Shown here one piece after another: positions 9,263 to 18,870 of a DNA stretch of 64,000 nt. The translations under genes and the position numbers were made by a program. The notes beneath the pieces are model-generated. The model had not been told where the DNA came from. It saw nothing but the letters and a program-made list of their open reading frames with translations, and searched no databases. The stretch comes from Paenibacillus whitsoniae (GTDB lineage: Bacteria; Bacillota; Bacilli; Paenibacillales; NBRC-103111): assembly GCF_003955665.1 (NCBI RefSeq), contig NZ_RXHU01000014.1, forward strand, positions 1-64,000, written 5' to 3'. Every line of letters begins with the position of its first letter. Within the stretch, counting starts at the first letter, position 1.

Positions 9263-10465
9263 CTAAGCATTCTTGGAAGGATGAATCGTTAGAAGGGCAA
9301 GAACAGCCGCTATGAGACATGCACCTGAAATTGTGTAGAACATCGCAGCTGTAGAAGCCCTCATTAAGACAGAGGCCAGGGGAGGTCCAGCAGCAACGCC
9401 GATAAATCTCATCGAGCTATAAATCGAGGTGATGCTGCCCCTCTGCTCTTTCTCAATCCCTTCGGTTATCATGGCATCTAGACAAGGAAGCGCTCCGCCA
9501 ATTCCTATTCCGCATACGCTAATCCACACCATGAGCAAAAAAATAGAACCGCCCAGTCCGCATAAGATAAGCGTCCCCGTCATGATTACAATACTTCCGA
9601 AATTCATCCATTTCATTCGCGGTTTATTTTTACCGATGACTTTACCCGTTAAATACGAGGACAAACAAAGCGCAGCAAGCGGAATTGCAAGAACGCAACC
9701 CTTGAGAATGCCGTGAAGATTATACTCATCCTCCAGGATATCGGATAAATAAAATAGCGTGCTAAAAATAACCAACATGCATATACCGCCGATGGCGAAT
9801 ATGCCGTACAGCCAACGCCCTTTCTTTTTAAAAATGTGTATGAGGCTCTGAAAAAAGGTGCTGAAAGGAAGGGGAGCTTGTTGTTTTTTATCGTCGGGTA
9901 CTTTAACAAGGAAAACCACCATAACGAGTGAAGCGGCGCACAGAACAGGGATCGCCAGAAAGGGAAGAAACCAGACAACAAGAGCAAGTGCAGAGCCAAG
10001 AATAGGACTAAGCACTTTGCCGAATGTATTGGCAGTTTCTATTAAACCCAGCCCCTTGCTTACCTCGTCATCGCTTTTAAACATATCCCCTACTAAGGGG
10101 ATTACAATAGGAAATGCTCCCGCGGCGCCAATTCCTTGAAGGAAGCGGCCGATCATAATAATGGCATAAGGCTGGTCCATCCACCAAGCTCCGAGTCCTG
10201 AAATCAAGCCTCCGATGCCGGCGAGAACTAAACTTGGAATAATCACTTTTTTTCTACCAAAACGATCTGAGAAGTATCCGGCAATAGGGATGAGCAGTAT
10301 GGCGACTGCGGAGTAAATCGTAATTAATAGGCTGACTTGAAACGAACTAATCTTCAATTCGCTTCGAATGGAAGGCAGAACTGGAATGAACATGGAATTC
10401 CCAAGAGTCATAATCAGCGGAATGGACGCAATTGCAATTAAATCCCTTGTCTTTTTAGATTCCAC
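9263..10465 (-). CDS. MFS drug-efflux-type transporter (DHA1, 12 helices)
   Basis: 400-residue major facilitator protein with about twelve hydrophobic segments. Motif A between helices 2 and 3 is GYFSDRFGRKK, and the DHA1 motif region GRFLQGIGAAGAFPIVIPLVGDMF follows. Such proteins export drugs or metabolites by proton antiport. It is transcribed divergently from the amino acid permease at 10641 and converges on bshB2, so it forms a single-gene unit. Similarity to the Bmr/YmfD type is inferred from motif layout; the substrate cannot be told. Confidence 0.88.
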   Translation of the reverse strand: MESKKTRDLIAIASIPLIMTLGNSMFIPVLPSIRSELKISSFQVSLLITIYSAVAILLIPIAGYFSDRFGRKKVIIPSLVLAGIGGLISGLGAWWMDQPYAIIMIGRFLQGIGAAGAFPIVIPLVGDMFKSDDEVSKGLGLIETANTFGKVLSPILGSALALVVWFLPFLAIPVLCAASLVMVVFLVKVPDDKKQQAPLPFSTFFQSLIHIFKKKGRWLYGIFAIGGICMLVIFSTLFYLSDILEDEYNLHGILKGCVLAIPLAALCLSSYLTGKVIGKNKPRMKWMNFGSIVIMTGTLILCGLGGSIFLLMVWISVCGIGIGGALPCLDAMITEGIEKEQRGSITSIYSSMRFIGVAAGPPLASVLMRASTAAMFYTISGACLIAAVLALLTIHPSKNA

Positions 10466-10640
10466 TTTGTTACGGCACCGACTTTCCTCGAAAGAATTAG
10501 ATCGTCAGATAGTATTTCCTTCCGGCATAATTCCTATTACACTGATCAGAATTCTTGTGATACATTCATGCATGAAATTGCAGGTAAGGCAAACACTAGC
10601 ATTGTTTTGAAGCTCGGGCAATGTAAAGGGAGGCCGAACA

Positions 10641-12032
10641 ATGGGTAAACGCAATAATTCTGAGAAATCAGGTTCGATGACATGGTGGCAACTTTCCTTA
10701 TTTGGCGTAGCTTGTACGATCGGTACAGGCTATTTTTTAGGTTCAGGTATGGCGATGCAAATGGCTGGCGGCACCTCCATGATTCTATTCGCGCTCGCTG
10801 CAACCGGGACATATCTTGTCTTTGATGTTCTTTCCCTAATGGCCGCGGCTGACCCGCAGCAAGGTTCTTTCCGCGTATACGCCAAAAAGGCATTCGGAAG
10901 ATGGGCTGGCTTCAGCAGCGGTTGGGTGTATTGGAGCTCGGAGCTGCTTATTATGGGCAGTCAATTAACCGCTTTATCCCTATTCACCAGAATTTGGTTC
11001 CCCGCTATTCCGATGTGGATATTGGCTGTCGGATACGCCGTCCTTGGACTCGGGGTCATTTTATTGGGAAGTAAGCCGTTTGAAAGGGCGGAGCATGTGT
11101 TTGCACTGATCAAAATTTCCGCGATCCTAATGTTTCTTCTAATCGCTGTTGGTGCGATTCTACATTGGATTCCAGGAAATGGACATCCACAGTTTCCGAC
11201 AACGAAGCAAGCTTATATGCCGGATGGTTCTCTTGGTATTTGGTCTGCGTTTATTTATGCGTTCTATGCCTTTGGCGGGATAGAGATATTAGGGATGATG
11301 ACGTTGAGGTTAAAGGATCCGCAGGAAATGCCGAAATCGGGGAAAGTTATGATCGGTGGATTGGCCTTTATCTATATAGCTTCCCTAGCATTAGCTCTGA
11401 CATTGCTCAAAGCCGAACGGCTGCAGGCAAAAGAAAGTCCTTTCCAGCTTGCTTTAAGCCAGTATGATCTACCGCTCGTTCCGCACATCTTTAATGCGAT
11501 TCTCATCATTGCAGGGTTTTCTACGATGGTTGCCTCCTTATTCGCAATTACAACGATTATGGTCACACTCGCGAAAGATCGGGACGCTCCGCCCATCTTT
11601 GCCAAGACAACGAATGGGAACAGAAAATTGCCTGTCTATGCAATAGGCTTTACAACTTGCGGCATCGGTTGCGCCGTGGTGATGGCTCTTCTTTTGCCTG
11701 ACAGCTTGTATGCTTATATCACGACCGCAGCCGGTATCATGCTGTTATACAACTGGCTCTTCATTCTCTTATCTGCTGGCCGTTTATTAGAGCTATCCGT
11801 CTGGGGAAAAATCAAGCGGGTGGCCGGCATGGTCCTCATTCTTGCAGCGATTGTCGGAACGGTGTTCCATGGTACAAGCCGACCGGGTTTCTGGGTTAGT
11901 TTGCTCTTTATTGCCGTCATCAGTTGCTTAACGTTATGGATGACGCGGAAATGGAGACGAGGTGACACTTCCGGAGAAAAGCAAGCTAGAGAACTGGTTA
12001 TTTTCGAAAGAAAAAAAGAAGGCGCGCGATAA
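10641..12032 (+). CDS. APC-superfamily amino acid permease
   Basis: 463 residues, about twelve membrane segments. The first helix contains FGVACTIGTGYFLGSGMAM, matching the GIGTGLF-type substrate-binding loop of amino acid permeases in the GabP/AroP group, followed by a conserved GSFRVYAKKAFGRWAGFSSGWVYW block. Ribosome-binding site AAAGGGAGG lies nine bases before the ATG. The C-terminus is a charged cytoplasmic tail. Convergent with the LysE-type exporter at 12041, only eight bases apart, with no clear terminator between them. The amino acid transported is unknown. Confidence 0.9.
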   Translation: MGKRNNSEKSGSMTWWQLSLFGVACTIGTGYFLGSGMAMQMAGGTSMILFALAATGTYLVFDVLSLMAAADPQQGSFRVYAKKAFGRWAGFSSGWVYWSSELLIMGSQLTALSLFTRIWFPAIPMWILAVGYAVLGLGVILLGSKPFERAEHVFALIKISAILMFLLIAVGAILHWIPGNGHPQFPTTKQAYMPDGSLGIWSAFIYAFYAFGGIEILGMMTLRLKDPQEMPKSGKVMIGGLAFIYIASLALALTLLKAERLQAKESPFQLALSQYDLPLVPHIFNAILIIAGFSTMVASLFAITTIMVTLAKDRDAPPIFAKTTNGNRKLPVYAIGFTTCGIGCAVVMALLLPDSLYAYITTAAGIMLLYNWLFILLSAGRLLELSVWGKIKRVAGMVLILAAIVGTVFHGTSRPGFWVSLLFIAVISCLTLWMTRKWRRGDTSGEKQARELVIFERKKEGAR

Positions 12033-12040
12033 CCTGAATT

Positions 12041-12667
12041 TTAAAAGAACAGAGCATGAACCGCTTTTAATCCGAAGTGAGCACCAAAGCCAATCAGCGA
12101 GAGGCCGGAAAGCACGGAGATAACTGCAAGAGATTTGGGCGTTAAATAACGCCGGAAAGTGCTTGCCAATGCAGCCATGGCAATATCCCATAGGAGAATG
12201 CCTGAAAACATGGCTCCCGTATAAAGCAGCACATGATCTTTATCATAAACGGCAATCGTTTCCGCTAAAATTGAGCCATAAATGCCAATCCAGAAGAGAA
12301 GGGTAAGTGGACTGGCGATGGACATAAAAAAACCGGAAAATAACGATTTGGCTAGTGTATCAGCACTTCGGGATTGCATTTCTTGTGTCTTTCTAGCGCC
12401 AAGCAAGCTTTCAATACCGGTATACAGCAGAACGAAACAGCCGAACAACCAGAGAAACGTTTTCATGAATTCTGTAGTTAAAAAATGAATGACGCCAAAA
12501 TAAATGAGCAGCATCAATAGGCCGTCAGCGAGCATAGCGCCGACGCCAACAAGCCACGCATGCCAAAAGCCCTGCTTGATCCCCTTGTCCAATTGAGCGG
12601 CGTTAATAGGTCCGATAGGGGCAGCAAGGGAGAGTCCTAGAATAAAAAAGCTGAGAATTACATTCAT
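12041..12667 (-). CDS. LysE-family amino acid exporter
   Basis: 208-residue membrane protein with about six hydrophobic segments. The N-terminus LSLAAPIGPINAAQLDKGIKQGF is the signature of the LysE/RhtB exporters, with the conserved P-I-G-P loop. The frame extends to a GTG at 12697; ATG 12667 is preferred because it leads straight into the first helix, although its Shine-Dalgarno (GAGGA, 13 bases upstream) is poor. Exports amino acids or related metabolites; the neighbour on the other strand is an uptake permease, so the pair may balance import and export, which is inference. Confidence 0.88.
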   Translation of the reverse strand: MNVILSFFILGLSLAAPIGPINAAQLDKGIKQGFWHAWLVGVGAMLADGLLMLLIYFGVIHFLTTEFMKTFLWLFGCFVLLYTGIESLLGARKTQEMQSRSADTLAKSLFSGFFMSIASPLTLLFWIGIYGSILAETIAVYDKDHVLLYTGAMFSGILLWDIAMAALASTFRRYLTPKSLAVISVLSGLSLIGFGAHFGLKAVHALFF

Positions 12668-12772
12668 GGGAGGACACCATTCCTCGATCAAAGTCACTGC
12701 CCTTCAATTTTTATGTCAAGGAAACGGCTTGTATGACAATAGCTTGATCCTACTCTTCATAGGTAGAATCAT

Positions 12773-12798
12773 TAAAAAAGCTCGGCTTTAGCCGAGCT
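12773..12798 (-). terminator. intrinsic terminator of the Gln-rich gene
   Basis: On the minus strand AGCTCGGC, loop TAAA, GCCGAGCT, then a run of six T. It ends the gene at 12816. Confidence 0.9.
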
Positions 12799-12815
12799 CG
12801 TTGGCAATTGTATGT

Positions 12816-13181
12816 TTACATGAACGATTGATTGTTTCTGAACTCTCGAGAGGACTGATTATACGGAGTGTTGATTTGATAATTTGGCGTAAAATGAGTT
12901 TGGTGAGTTTGGGCGTTGGACAATTGGCTGCATAAATTCGAAATCTGTTGAAGTTGTTGAATTGCTGTTTGATGCCCTTGGAGTGCAGTTTGAATAATTT
13001 GCGCCGCTTGCTGCTCACGTTGAGCAAGCTGTTCAAGTTGAGCAGCGTTGGCTTGTTCTTGTCGCATTAAATTTTGGTACTGCATGGATGCTTGTTGGGT
13101 TTGTTGTGTTAATTGTTGGACTAGATTTTCACACTGGGACACAATTTGTTGCGGGGACGCTCCGTAATAATTTTGCTGCAT
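12816..13181 (-). CDS. Gln-rich coiled-coil protein, unknown function
   Basis: 121 residues with about 34 Gln by my count. Residues 8-95 form a long amphipathic helix or coiled coil (repeats such as LVQQLTQQTQQ, QLEQLAQREQQAAQI); the C-terminal 30 residues are Asn/Thr/Tyr-rich and look disordered. Two Cys (residues 17 and near 85). The ATG has a perfect AAGGAGGT site ten bases upstream and a strong terminator downstream, so the gene is real and probably well expressed. I do not recognise a family. Composition resembles spore-coat or spore-surface proteins, but that is only a guess. It is divergent from the SLH protein. Confidence 0.75.
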   Translation of the reverse strand: MQQNYYGASPQQIVSQCENLVQQLTQQTQQASMQYQNLMRQEQANAAQLEQLAQREQQAAQIIQTALQGHQTAIQQLQQISNLCSQLSNAQTHQTHFTPNYQINTPYNQSSREFRNNQSFM

Positions 13182-13308
13182 AGGGTCAAAGACCTCCTTA
13201 GGGAATTTAAAAACCTTTGCTAGTATTCTGAACTTTCCAGATCCTTATACAACATAAAAGCACAACCTTTTGCCAACTGCTCGAATGTTCAGAATCCGTT
13301 CAAAGCTC

Positions 13309-13348
13309 GTTGATATACTTATTCGGAAGTATCAAAACGTATATCAAC
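13309..13348 (+). promoter_or_regulatory. nested inverted repeats before SLH gene
   Basis: A perfect 10-base inverted repeat, GTTGATATAC (13309-13318) and GTATATCAAC (13339-13348), ends five bases before the GAGGAG ribosome-binding site of the SLH gene. A second palindrome, ATACTT-attcgg-AAGTAT (13315-13332), overlaps its left arm. It could be an operator or a pair of competing RNA hairpins in the leader. Confidence 0.5.
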
Positions 13349-13364
13349 TTGAGGAGCTGACAAA

Positions 13365-16300
13365 ATGAGAAAGGGTTCATGGATAGGAAAGTTACTGCTT
13401 TGCATGGCAGTCTTGCTGCTAATGCTGCCAGTGTTCACACCTGAAACAGGACAGGCAGCCACTGTGACGTATGGCACCACCAAGCTGGCAGGTACAGGAA
13501 CTGCGGGATATGGTGGGGATGGAGGAGCGGCAACTGCGGCGAAATTGAACGGGCCTTCCGGGATTTGGCGGGACAAGGACAGCGGGGTTACCTATATCGC
13601 GGATACCCAAAATCACCGAATTCGCAAAATTGCGGCTAACGGCGACATCAGTACGGTCGCGGGAACGGGAACAGGCGGTTTCTCCGGGGACGGCGGGGAC
13701 GCCACTTCGGCTATGCTGAATCAGCCGACTGATGTCATGATGGACGGAAGTGGAAACATGTACATCGCGGACAGCAACAATCAGCGGATCCGTAAGGTGA
13801 GCGCAGATGGGAAAATTAGTACGGTCGCAGGCGCGAGCACGGGGCAAGCAGGCTATAACGGTGATGGCATAGCTGCCACATCGGCCAAGTTGAACTTCCC
13901 TTACGGTGTTGCACTCGATAAAGACGGAAATTTACTGATAGCCGATACCGCTAATTCGCGAGTCCGTCAAGTGAATAAAAACACAGGCATGATCAGCACG
14001 ATTGTCGGCACAGGCGTTGACGGGAATTCCGGAGACGGCGGAGCGGCGACTGGGGCTCAAATCAGTCAGCCTTTGCACCTGGCGGTTGATGTCGATGGGA
14101 CGCTTTACATTGTGGATGCTGGCAACCAGAATGCTCGCAAGGTTGATTTGGAAGGAAAAATAAGCACGCTCAAAGGAAAGAATCCTACATTTCCAAACAT
14201 GCAAGAGCAATACCTGGAACTCAACTATCCACAGGGGATAGCGGTGGATGGAATGGGGAACGTTTATGTCCCTGACTCGCTTAATCCTGTTGTCCGAAAA
14301 CTTGGCAGCGACGGGTACGTTTACAACATTCAAACAGATCAAAAGTTCGTGCATGGCTTGAAGGTCGATGGCAACGGAACGATCTTCTTTGCCGATATGA
14401 ACAACAATGCGGTTTATCAAATGACGATTCTGTCACCGGATGCCGGATTGACCAGTGTGGCTGGCCAGACGGACATTGCACCAGGGGGCGGAAGCGGCGG
14501 TAACGCCGGCAATGCAGTGGCGTGGTCCGTGAACGTGCCGAACAGCAAATCTGCCATCGGGCTAGCAGATGTCGTGCCGGCGACAGCCGCTAAAGCTAAG
14601 CTGTATAGGGACAGCGGCTTTTCATCCGAAGTGACCGGGAGCGGGACAATCTCCCTGAACGAAGGCGGTGCAACAGCCGCCTATGTGAAGGTAACGGCGG
14701 AGGATGCCATTACGGTAAAGTACTACGCGATTACCATTAACCGGGCTTCCGCGATCAGCAATAACGCCGGTCTGACCAGTGTGGCGAGCAAAACGGACAG
14801 TGCGCCCGGCGGCGGCGGCGGAGCGGAGGCGGAGAGCGCGATAACATGGTCAATTCATGTGCCAGACAGTCAGTCCACTGTGGGACTAGCCGATGTTGTT
14901 CCGGCCACCAATGCGACCTTCAAGCTATATACGGACGAAGGTTTAACTAACGAGGTGACGGGCATTGACGTCATCCCGTTAACCTCAGGAGCAGCGACAG
15001 AATTGTATATCGTCGTCACGGCGCAAGATGCGGCGACTGTGAAATATTATGCGGTGGCCGTATACCGCGCAGCTCCGCCTAGCACGAACGCCGGTATGAT
15101 CAGTCTTGCCGGCAAGACGGATACCGCGCCTGGTGGCGGCAGCGGTGGGACTGCGGACAATACGGTGACGTGGTCCATTTACGTGCCCTATGGAAAATCG
15201 GCCATAGGCCGGGCGGACATCGCAGCGGAAACCGGCGCGAGCTTCCGGCTTTTTACGGATAGCGGCTTCACCGAGGAAGTAAGCGGGGACGCGGTGATCC
15301 CGTTAACCGAAGCTGGAGAAACCGCAGTCTATGTAAAGGTAACGGCGGAGGACGCCATTACGGTGCAGTATTATACGATAACGATTACCCGTGCCGCGGC
15401 ACCCAGCAGCGACGCCGGTCTAAGGAGCGTGGCGGGCAAGACGGCAACCGCGCCTGCTGGCGGTAACGGAGACACGCCAACGGACTCGGTGAAATGGGCA
15501 GTTTATGTAGCCAATAACCAATCGGTTATTAGCACAGGAGATATCGTCCCAGCCGCAGGAGCAACCTACAAACTGTATGCGAACGATAGCTTCTCTGCTG
15601 AAGTGACAGGAACGGAAACGATTCATCTAACGGCTGGCGGGACGACAGTGATCTATGTAGAGGTAACCGCAGAGAACCGACTGGCTGTTAAATATTACGA
15701 GGTGAGCGTCACACGCGCTTCTGATCCCGAATCCGGAGCTGCGGCACTGTTGCTTGTTGAGCCTCAAGGCATTGAAGTATATGTGAACGGGAAGGCTGAA
15801 AAGATCGGAACCTTGTCTACAACGAAAGTCAACGATCGGACAGTAGCCACCTTGGCGTTGGACCAGCAGAAAATTTCCGATAAGCTTGCTGCGGAAGGCT
15901 GGAACGCCTTAGTGACCTTGATCCTGAACAAGGAATCAGACGTAGCAATTGCCAAATTAACCGGTGAAAACATCGGAAAGCTGAACGAATACGGAGCAAC
16001 ACTTGAGATGAAAACGGCGAAAGCCTCTTACAAACTTCCATCCCGGGAGTTGGATTTGTCCAAGCTGGCAGCTGCAGTAGGAATCGGTTCGGATCTTCAG
16101 CATGTAGAGGTGCAACTCGAAATTGCAGACAGCGAAGCGGATAAGGTGAAGTTGGCGGAGGATGCTGCGAAGGCAGGAGGCTTCTCGCTCGTCGTTCATC
16201 CCGTGGATTTCACCGTGAAGCTGACGCATCAGGGCAAATCCTATGAAATTCCACGATATTCCGTCTATGTGGAGAGAACCATCACCCTGCCAGATGGTAT

Positions 16301-17015
16301 GGATGCCGGCAAAATCACAACGGGGCTCGTCGTTGAGCCAGATGGTACAACAAGGCATGTTCCTACCAAGATTGAAAAAATCGACGGCACCTATTATGCG
16401 AAAATCAACAGCCTGACGAACAGCACATACTCGGTTGTTTGGCATCCAGTGACCTTTGCGGACATGGAACAGCATTGGGCGAGGGACGCGGTGAATGATA
16501 TGGGCTCGCGTTTCGTCATTCAAGGCGTAAACGACTCGGATTTCATGCCGGATGCAGACATTACGCGAGCAGAGGTTGCAGCAGTCATCGTACGTGGACT
16601 GGGATTGAAGCATGGCGAAGGCGCCAATCCCTTCAGCGATGTTCCAACTGGCGTGTGGTATGAAAGTGCTGTTCGCACGGCAAACGCCTATGGCTTGATC
16701 GATGGCTTCGAGGACGGCACGTTCCGCCCGAATGACAAGATCACACGCGAGCAAGCAATGATGATCATTGCCAAAGCCATGACCATCAGCGGTTTGAAAG
16801 ATAAGCTGCAAAGACAGGGCGCTGGCGCACAGCTCAGCCAATTTGCTGACGCAGATGCAGTCGCCGCATGGGCCAAAGAGAGCGTATCCGATACGCTGCT
16901 TGCGGGTATTGTAACTGGCAGAGATGGTAAAATATTGGCTTCCCAAGCCTATGTTACTCGCGCCGAAATCGCTTTGATGGTCAGGAATCTACTTATCAAG
17001 TCACAATTAATTTAA
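13365..17015 (+). CDS. secreted NHL-repeat / cadherin-like-repeat / SLH surface protein
   Basis: 1216 residues, exported and anchored to the cell wall. Order: signal peptide (to about 31, ending GQAA); an NHL beta-propeller (about 35-355) with repeated units such as YIADTQNHRIRKI, GDISTVAGTG, FSGDGGDATSA; four tandem 108-residue beta-sandwich repeats (359-790); a beta-rich linker; and three SLH domains (about 1030-1085, 1090-1145, 1155-1215) with FADMEQHWARDAV, ITRAEVAAVIVRGL, FRPNDKITREQAMMIIAKAM. SLH domains bind pyruvylated secondary wall polymer. Each repeat ends in a VKYYAI-type strand typical of cadherin-like bacterial domains. Ribosome-binding site GAGGAG is nine bases from the ATG. 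Adhesion or scaffold role is inferred; no catalytic motif was seen. Confidence 0.92.
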   Translation: MRKGSWIGKLLLCMAVLLLMLPVFTPETGQAATVTYGTTKLAGTGTAGYGGDGGAATAAKLNGPSGIWRDKDSGVTYIADTQNHRIRKIAANGDISTVAGTGTGGFSGDGGDATSAMLNQPTDVMMDGSGNMYIADSNNQRIRKVSADGKISTVAGASTGQAGYNGDGIAATSAKLNFPYGVALDKDGNLLIADTANSRVRQVNKNTGMISTIVGTGVDGNSGDGGAATGAQISQPLHLAVDVDGTLYIVDAGNQNARKVDLEGKISTLKGKNPTFPNMQEQYLELNYPQGIAVDGMGNVYVPDSLNPVVRKLGSDGYVYNIQTDQKFVHGLKVDGNGTIFFADMNNNAVYQMTILSPDAGLTSVAGQTDIAPGGGSGGNAGNAVAWSVNVPNSKSAIGLADVVPATAAKAKLYRDSGFSSEVTGSGTISLNEGGATAAYVKVTAEDAITVKYYAITINRASAISNNAGLTSVASKTDSAPGGGGGAEAESAITWSIHVPDSQSTVGLADVVPATNATFKLYTDEGLTNEVTGIDVIPLTSGAATELYIVVTAQDAATVKYYAVAVYRAAPPSTNAGMISLAGKTDTAPGGGSGGTADNTVTWSIYVPYGKSAIGRADIAAETGASFRLFTDSGFTEEVSGDAVIPLTEAGETAVYVKVTAEDAITVQYYTITITRAAAPSSDAGLRSVAGKTATAPAGGNGDTPTDSVKWAVYVANNQSVISTGDIVPAAGATYKLYANDSFSAEVTGTETIHLTAGGTTVIYVEVTAENRLAVKYYEVSVTRASDPESGAAALLLVEPQGIEVYVNGKAEKIGTLSTTKVNDRTVATLALDQQKISDKLAAEGWNALVTLILNKESDVAIAKLTGENIGKLNEYGATLEMKTAKASYKLPSRELDLSKLAAAVGIGSDLQHVEVQLEIADSEADKVKLAEDAAKAGGFSLVVHPVDFTVKLTHQGKSYEIPRYSVYVERTITLPDGMDAGKITTGLVVEPDGTTRHVPTKIEKIDGTYYAKINSLTNSTYSVVWHPVTFADMEQHWARDAVNDMGSRFVIQGVNDSDFMPDADITRAEVAAVIVRGLGLKHGEGANPFSDVPTGVWYESAVRTANAYGLIDGFEDGTFRPNDKITREQAMMIIAKAMTISGLKDKLQRQGAGAQLSQFADADAVAAWAKESVSDTLLAGIVTGRDGKILASQAYVTRAEIALMVRNLLIKSQLI
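14439..15734 (+). repeat. four in-phase 324-bp coding repeats
   Basis: Units begin at 14439, 14763, 15087 and 15411, exactly 324 bases (108 codons) apart. Each opens with (D/N)AG(L/M), then a SVA-x-KTD and a PGGG-rich turn, and closes with a VKYY or VQYY strand and RA. The DNA has diverged enough between units to discourage slippage while the protein spacing is exact. Confidence 0.9.
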
Positions 17016-17028
17016 ATGACAGCTTGAA

Positions 17029-17076
17029 AAGCTGTCCCTAGTGCCGAGATGAATGGCTCAGGGACAGCTTCTTTGT
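17029..17076 (+). terminator. intrinsic terminator, shared hairpin family
   Basis: AAGCTGTCCCT (17029-17039) pairs perfectly with AGGGACAGCTT (17060-17070), followed by CTTTGTTTG. The right arm also works as an alternative partner of GACAGCTT at 17018. The TCCCTA / GGCTCAGGGA loop flanks recur in terminators at 31622 and 49365. Confidence 0.85.
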
Positions 17077-17099
17077 TTGTGAAAAAGGCGGAATAGCAA

Positions 17100-18746
17100 T
17101 CATTCTTTTTTATAGAAAAAGCGAGAAAGCAAAACGCCAATGCCGCCAAGTCCAATGAATAGTACAGCTTTGATGACGATCGAAACAGTGGGGAGGTCGA
17201 AAAAGATGACCTTCATTAACGTTAAAAACAGTAAGGCTAGACCAGCAAGGCGGACTTGTTTGATCCCTTTTGTCAGACCATAGGCTAAGACGGTGATCGC
17301 ATAGCCCACCCATGCAGATGAAATGGTTAAGTGCTGTACATTTTTGCTGACGTTCACCGTTAAAGCCGTCGTTACATCTGTGATAAAGAATAAGATGAAC
17401 AGGCCAAGCCCGCAGTAAATCAATTTCCTGATTATTTTCGTTTGTTCTCCAATGGGGTACTTCTTTAAAAGGACTACAATGCCAGCTAGCGTAACCAGCA
17501 AAACAATCCATATAAAGGTATTCGTTGAAGCGAGAGCCGGCATTCCTTTTGCCAAATACGCTAATCCAACTAGACAACTTAAAAGGTAAATGAGCAGTCC
17601 GTTAATTTTCTGGCATAACGATCGAATGACAAGTCCAAGAGCAAGAGCAACAAAACCCTCAACCATAAACAGTCCAATCGCCGCATCGCTTCTAACCATA
17701 TTCATCGTAAAGAAAAGTAAGGCATACGAAGCAATTGCAAGGGAGAAGGGCAGAGCTTCTCGAGCATTCTTTTTCCAAAAGTAAACAGATAACGCACTAT
17801 ATATAAGCGAAAAGGCTAACAGGATTGCATTTATTTCCAAGTCCTCCAAGTCAAACTTAAACCAGAGTGCTGTCAGGACGAAGCTGGCTGCCAAGACACG
17901 TAATGGATGGCTCAGAACTCCTTGTCTAAGCAAGACCGCTCCAAGCAGCATAGCATGCTGAATGAGTACACCATAGGCCAGCCAACGTTCAGAGGAATAC
18001 GCACCTAAACCATAAATCAAAAAGGCCGGGTGGATCAAAATAAATGACGTATAGAACAAAATGACAAAGCGTTGTTTCATTGCAACTAGCATAAAGCTGA
18101 CGTATAGGAGGACTTCATACGCTACAAAGAAGGCTGTGGATGGATTGTCGCCGTTCACTAAGAATGGCGTGAGAATGCCAGCGATGCTGGCCATAACGCC
18201 TAAAGCTTGTGATTTGTACCGATAGGAGAACCAAAGGCCCAGTGCCGTCCAAAGTACATTGAGCATAAAAGCGAGCGGCGCATTGATGAAATCATACAAG
18301 TAATTAGCGGCAAAAGTGGTTAACATGAAAATGCCAATAGAACCTCCCAAAAGAACTTGGGATAATAAAGGTCGGTTTCGAATATATTGCCGTCTTCCTA
18401 GATATATGAACGCACCGCCTGCAAGCAGGCCGAGGATACATCTCATTTCTTCTGTGATATAACCGCCATCCACCGCAGCTTTAAAGCCCCAGATCAAACC
18501 GATTAAAAGAACAAACATGAACACGCGGGGCAGCCATACCCTTGCAAGGAGATGCTCCCAATCGGTTTCTTTTTTCTCGCTAATGCTTATCGTCTCCCGA
18601 CGAGGAATGGTTTCCGCGGCCCTTGGATGAGAATTTGCTTCGTTTTCTATCCGCTTGGAAGCTCTATTCGTTTTTAATTCGCGTACTTCCTTTTCAAGTT
18701 CCGCAATTCGCATTTCTAGATGATCTAGCCGTTCTTCAGGATTCAA
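17100..18746 (-). CDS. DUF2339 multi-pass membrane protein
   Basis: 548 residues. The N-terminus is a coiled coil (MNPEERLDHLEMRIAELEKEVRELKTN) followed by a polar linker, then about fourteen to sixteen hydrophobic segments. The block WLPRVFMFVLLIGLIWGFKAAVDGGYITEEMRCILGLLAG matches the DUF2339 family start, with RPLLSQVLLGGSIGIFMLTTFAANYLYDF after it. Function of the family is unknown. Start ATG 18746 is preceded on the minus strand by GGGAGCATTCCCCCTTG; the Shine-Dalgarno is only moderate. Divergent from the Tet-like GTPase; the intergenic 196 bases must hold both promoters. Confidence 0.85.
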   Translation of the reverse strand: MNPEERLDHLEMRIAELEKEVRELKTNRASKRIENEANSHPRAAETIPRRETISISEKKETDWEHLLARVWLPRVFMFVLLIGLIWGFKAAVDGGYITEEMRCILGLLAGGAFIYLGRRQYIRNRPLLSQVLLGGSIGIFMLTTFAANYLYDFINAPLAFMLNVLWTALGLWFSYRYKSQALGVMASIAGILTPFLVNGDNPSTAFFVAYEVLLYVSFMLVAMKQRFVILFYTSFILIHPAFLIYGLGAYSSERWLAYGVLIQHAMLLGAVLLRQGVLSHPLRVLAASFVLTALWFKFDLEDLEINAILLAFSLIYSALSVYFWKKNAREALPFSLAIASYALLFFTMNMVRSDAAIGLFMVEGFVALALGLVIRSLCQKINGLLIYLLSCLVGLAYLAKGMPALASTNTFIWIVLLVTLAGIVVLLKKYPIGEQTKIIRKLIYCGLGLFILFFITDVTTALTVNVSKNVQHLTISSAWVGYAITVLAYGLTKGIKQVRLAGLALLFLTLMKVIFFDLPTVSIVIKAVLFIGLGGIGVLLSRFFYKKE

Positions 18747-18823
18747 GGGGGAATGCTCCCTTCCTAATTATTGGGTTTCACGCTGTTGTTACAAATTATA
18801 CAAGGCAAAAGCCGACATTAGGA

Positions 18824-18870
18824 AGTACTAGGTTTATGTAGTACTGCGTTAGAAGGAAGAGTGCTCTTCC
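18824..18870 (+). promoter_or_regulatory. two small hairpins in leader of Tet-like GTPase
   Basis: AGTACT (18824-18829) can pair with AGTACT (18840-18845), and GGAAGA (18855-18860) with TCTTCC (18865-18870). They lie 70-120 bases upstream of the GTPase start. Ribosomal protection genes are often controlled by leader attenuation, but no T-run follows these hairpins and no leader peptide was identified. Confidence 0.3.
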
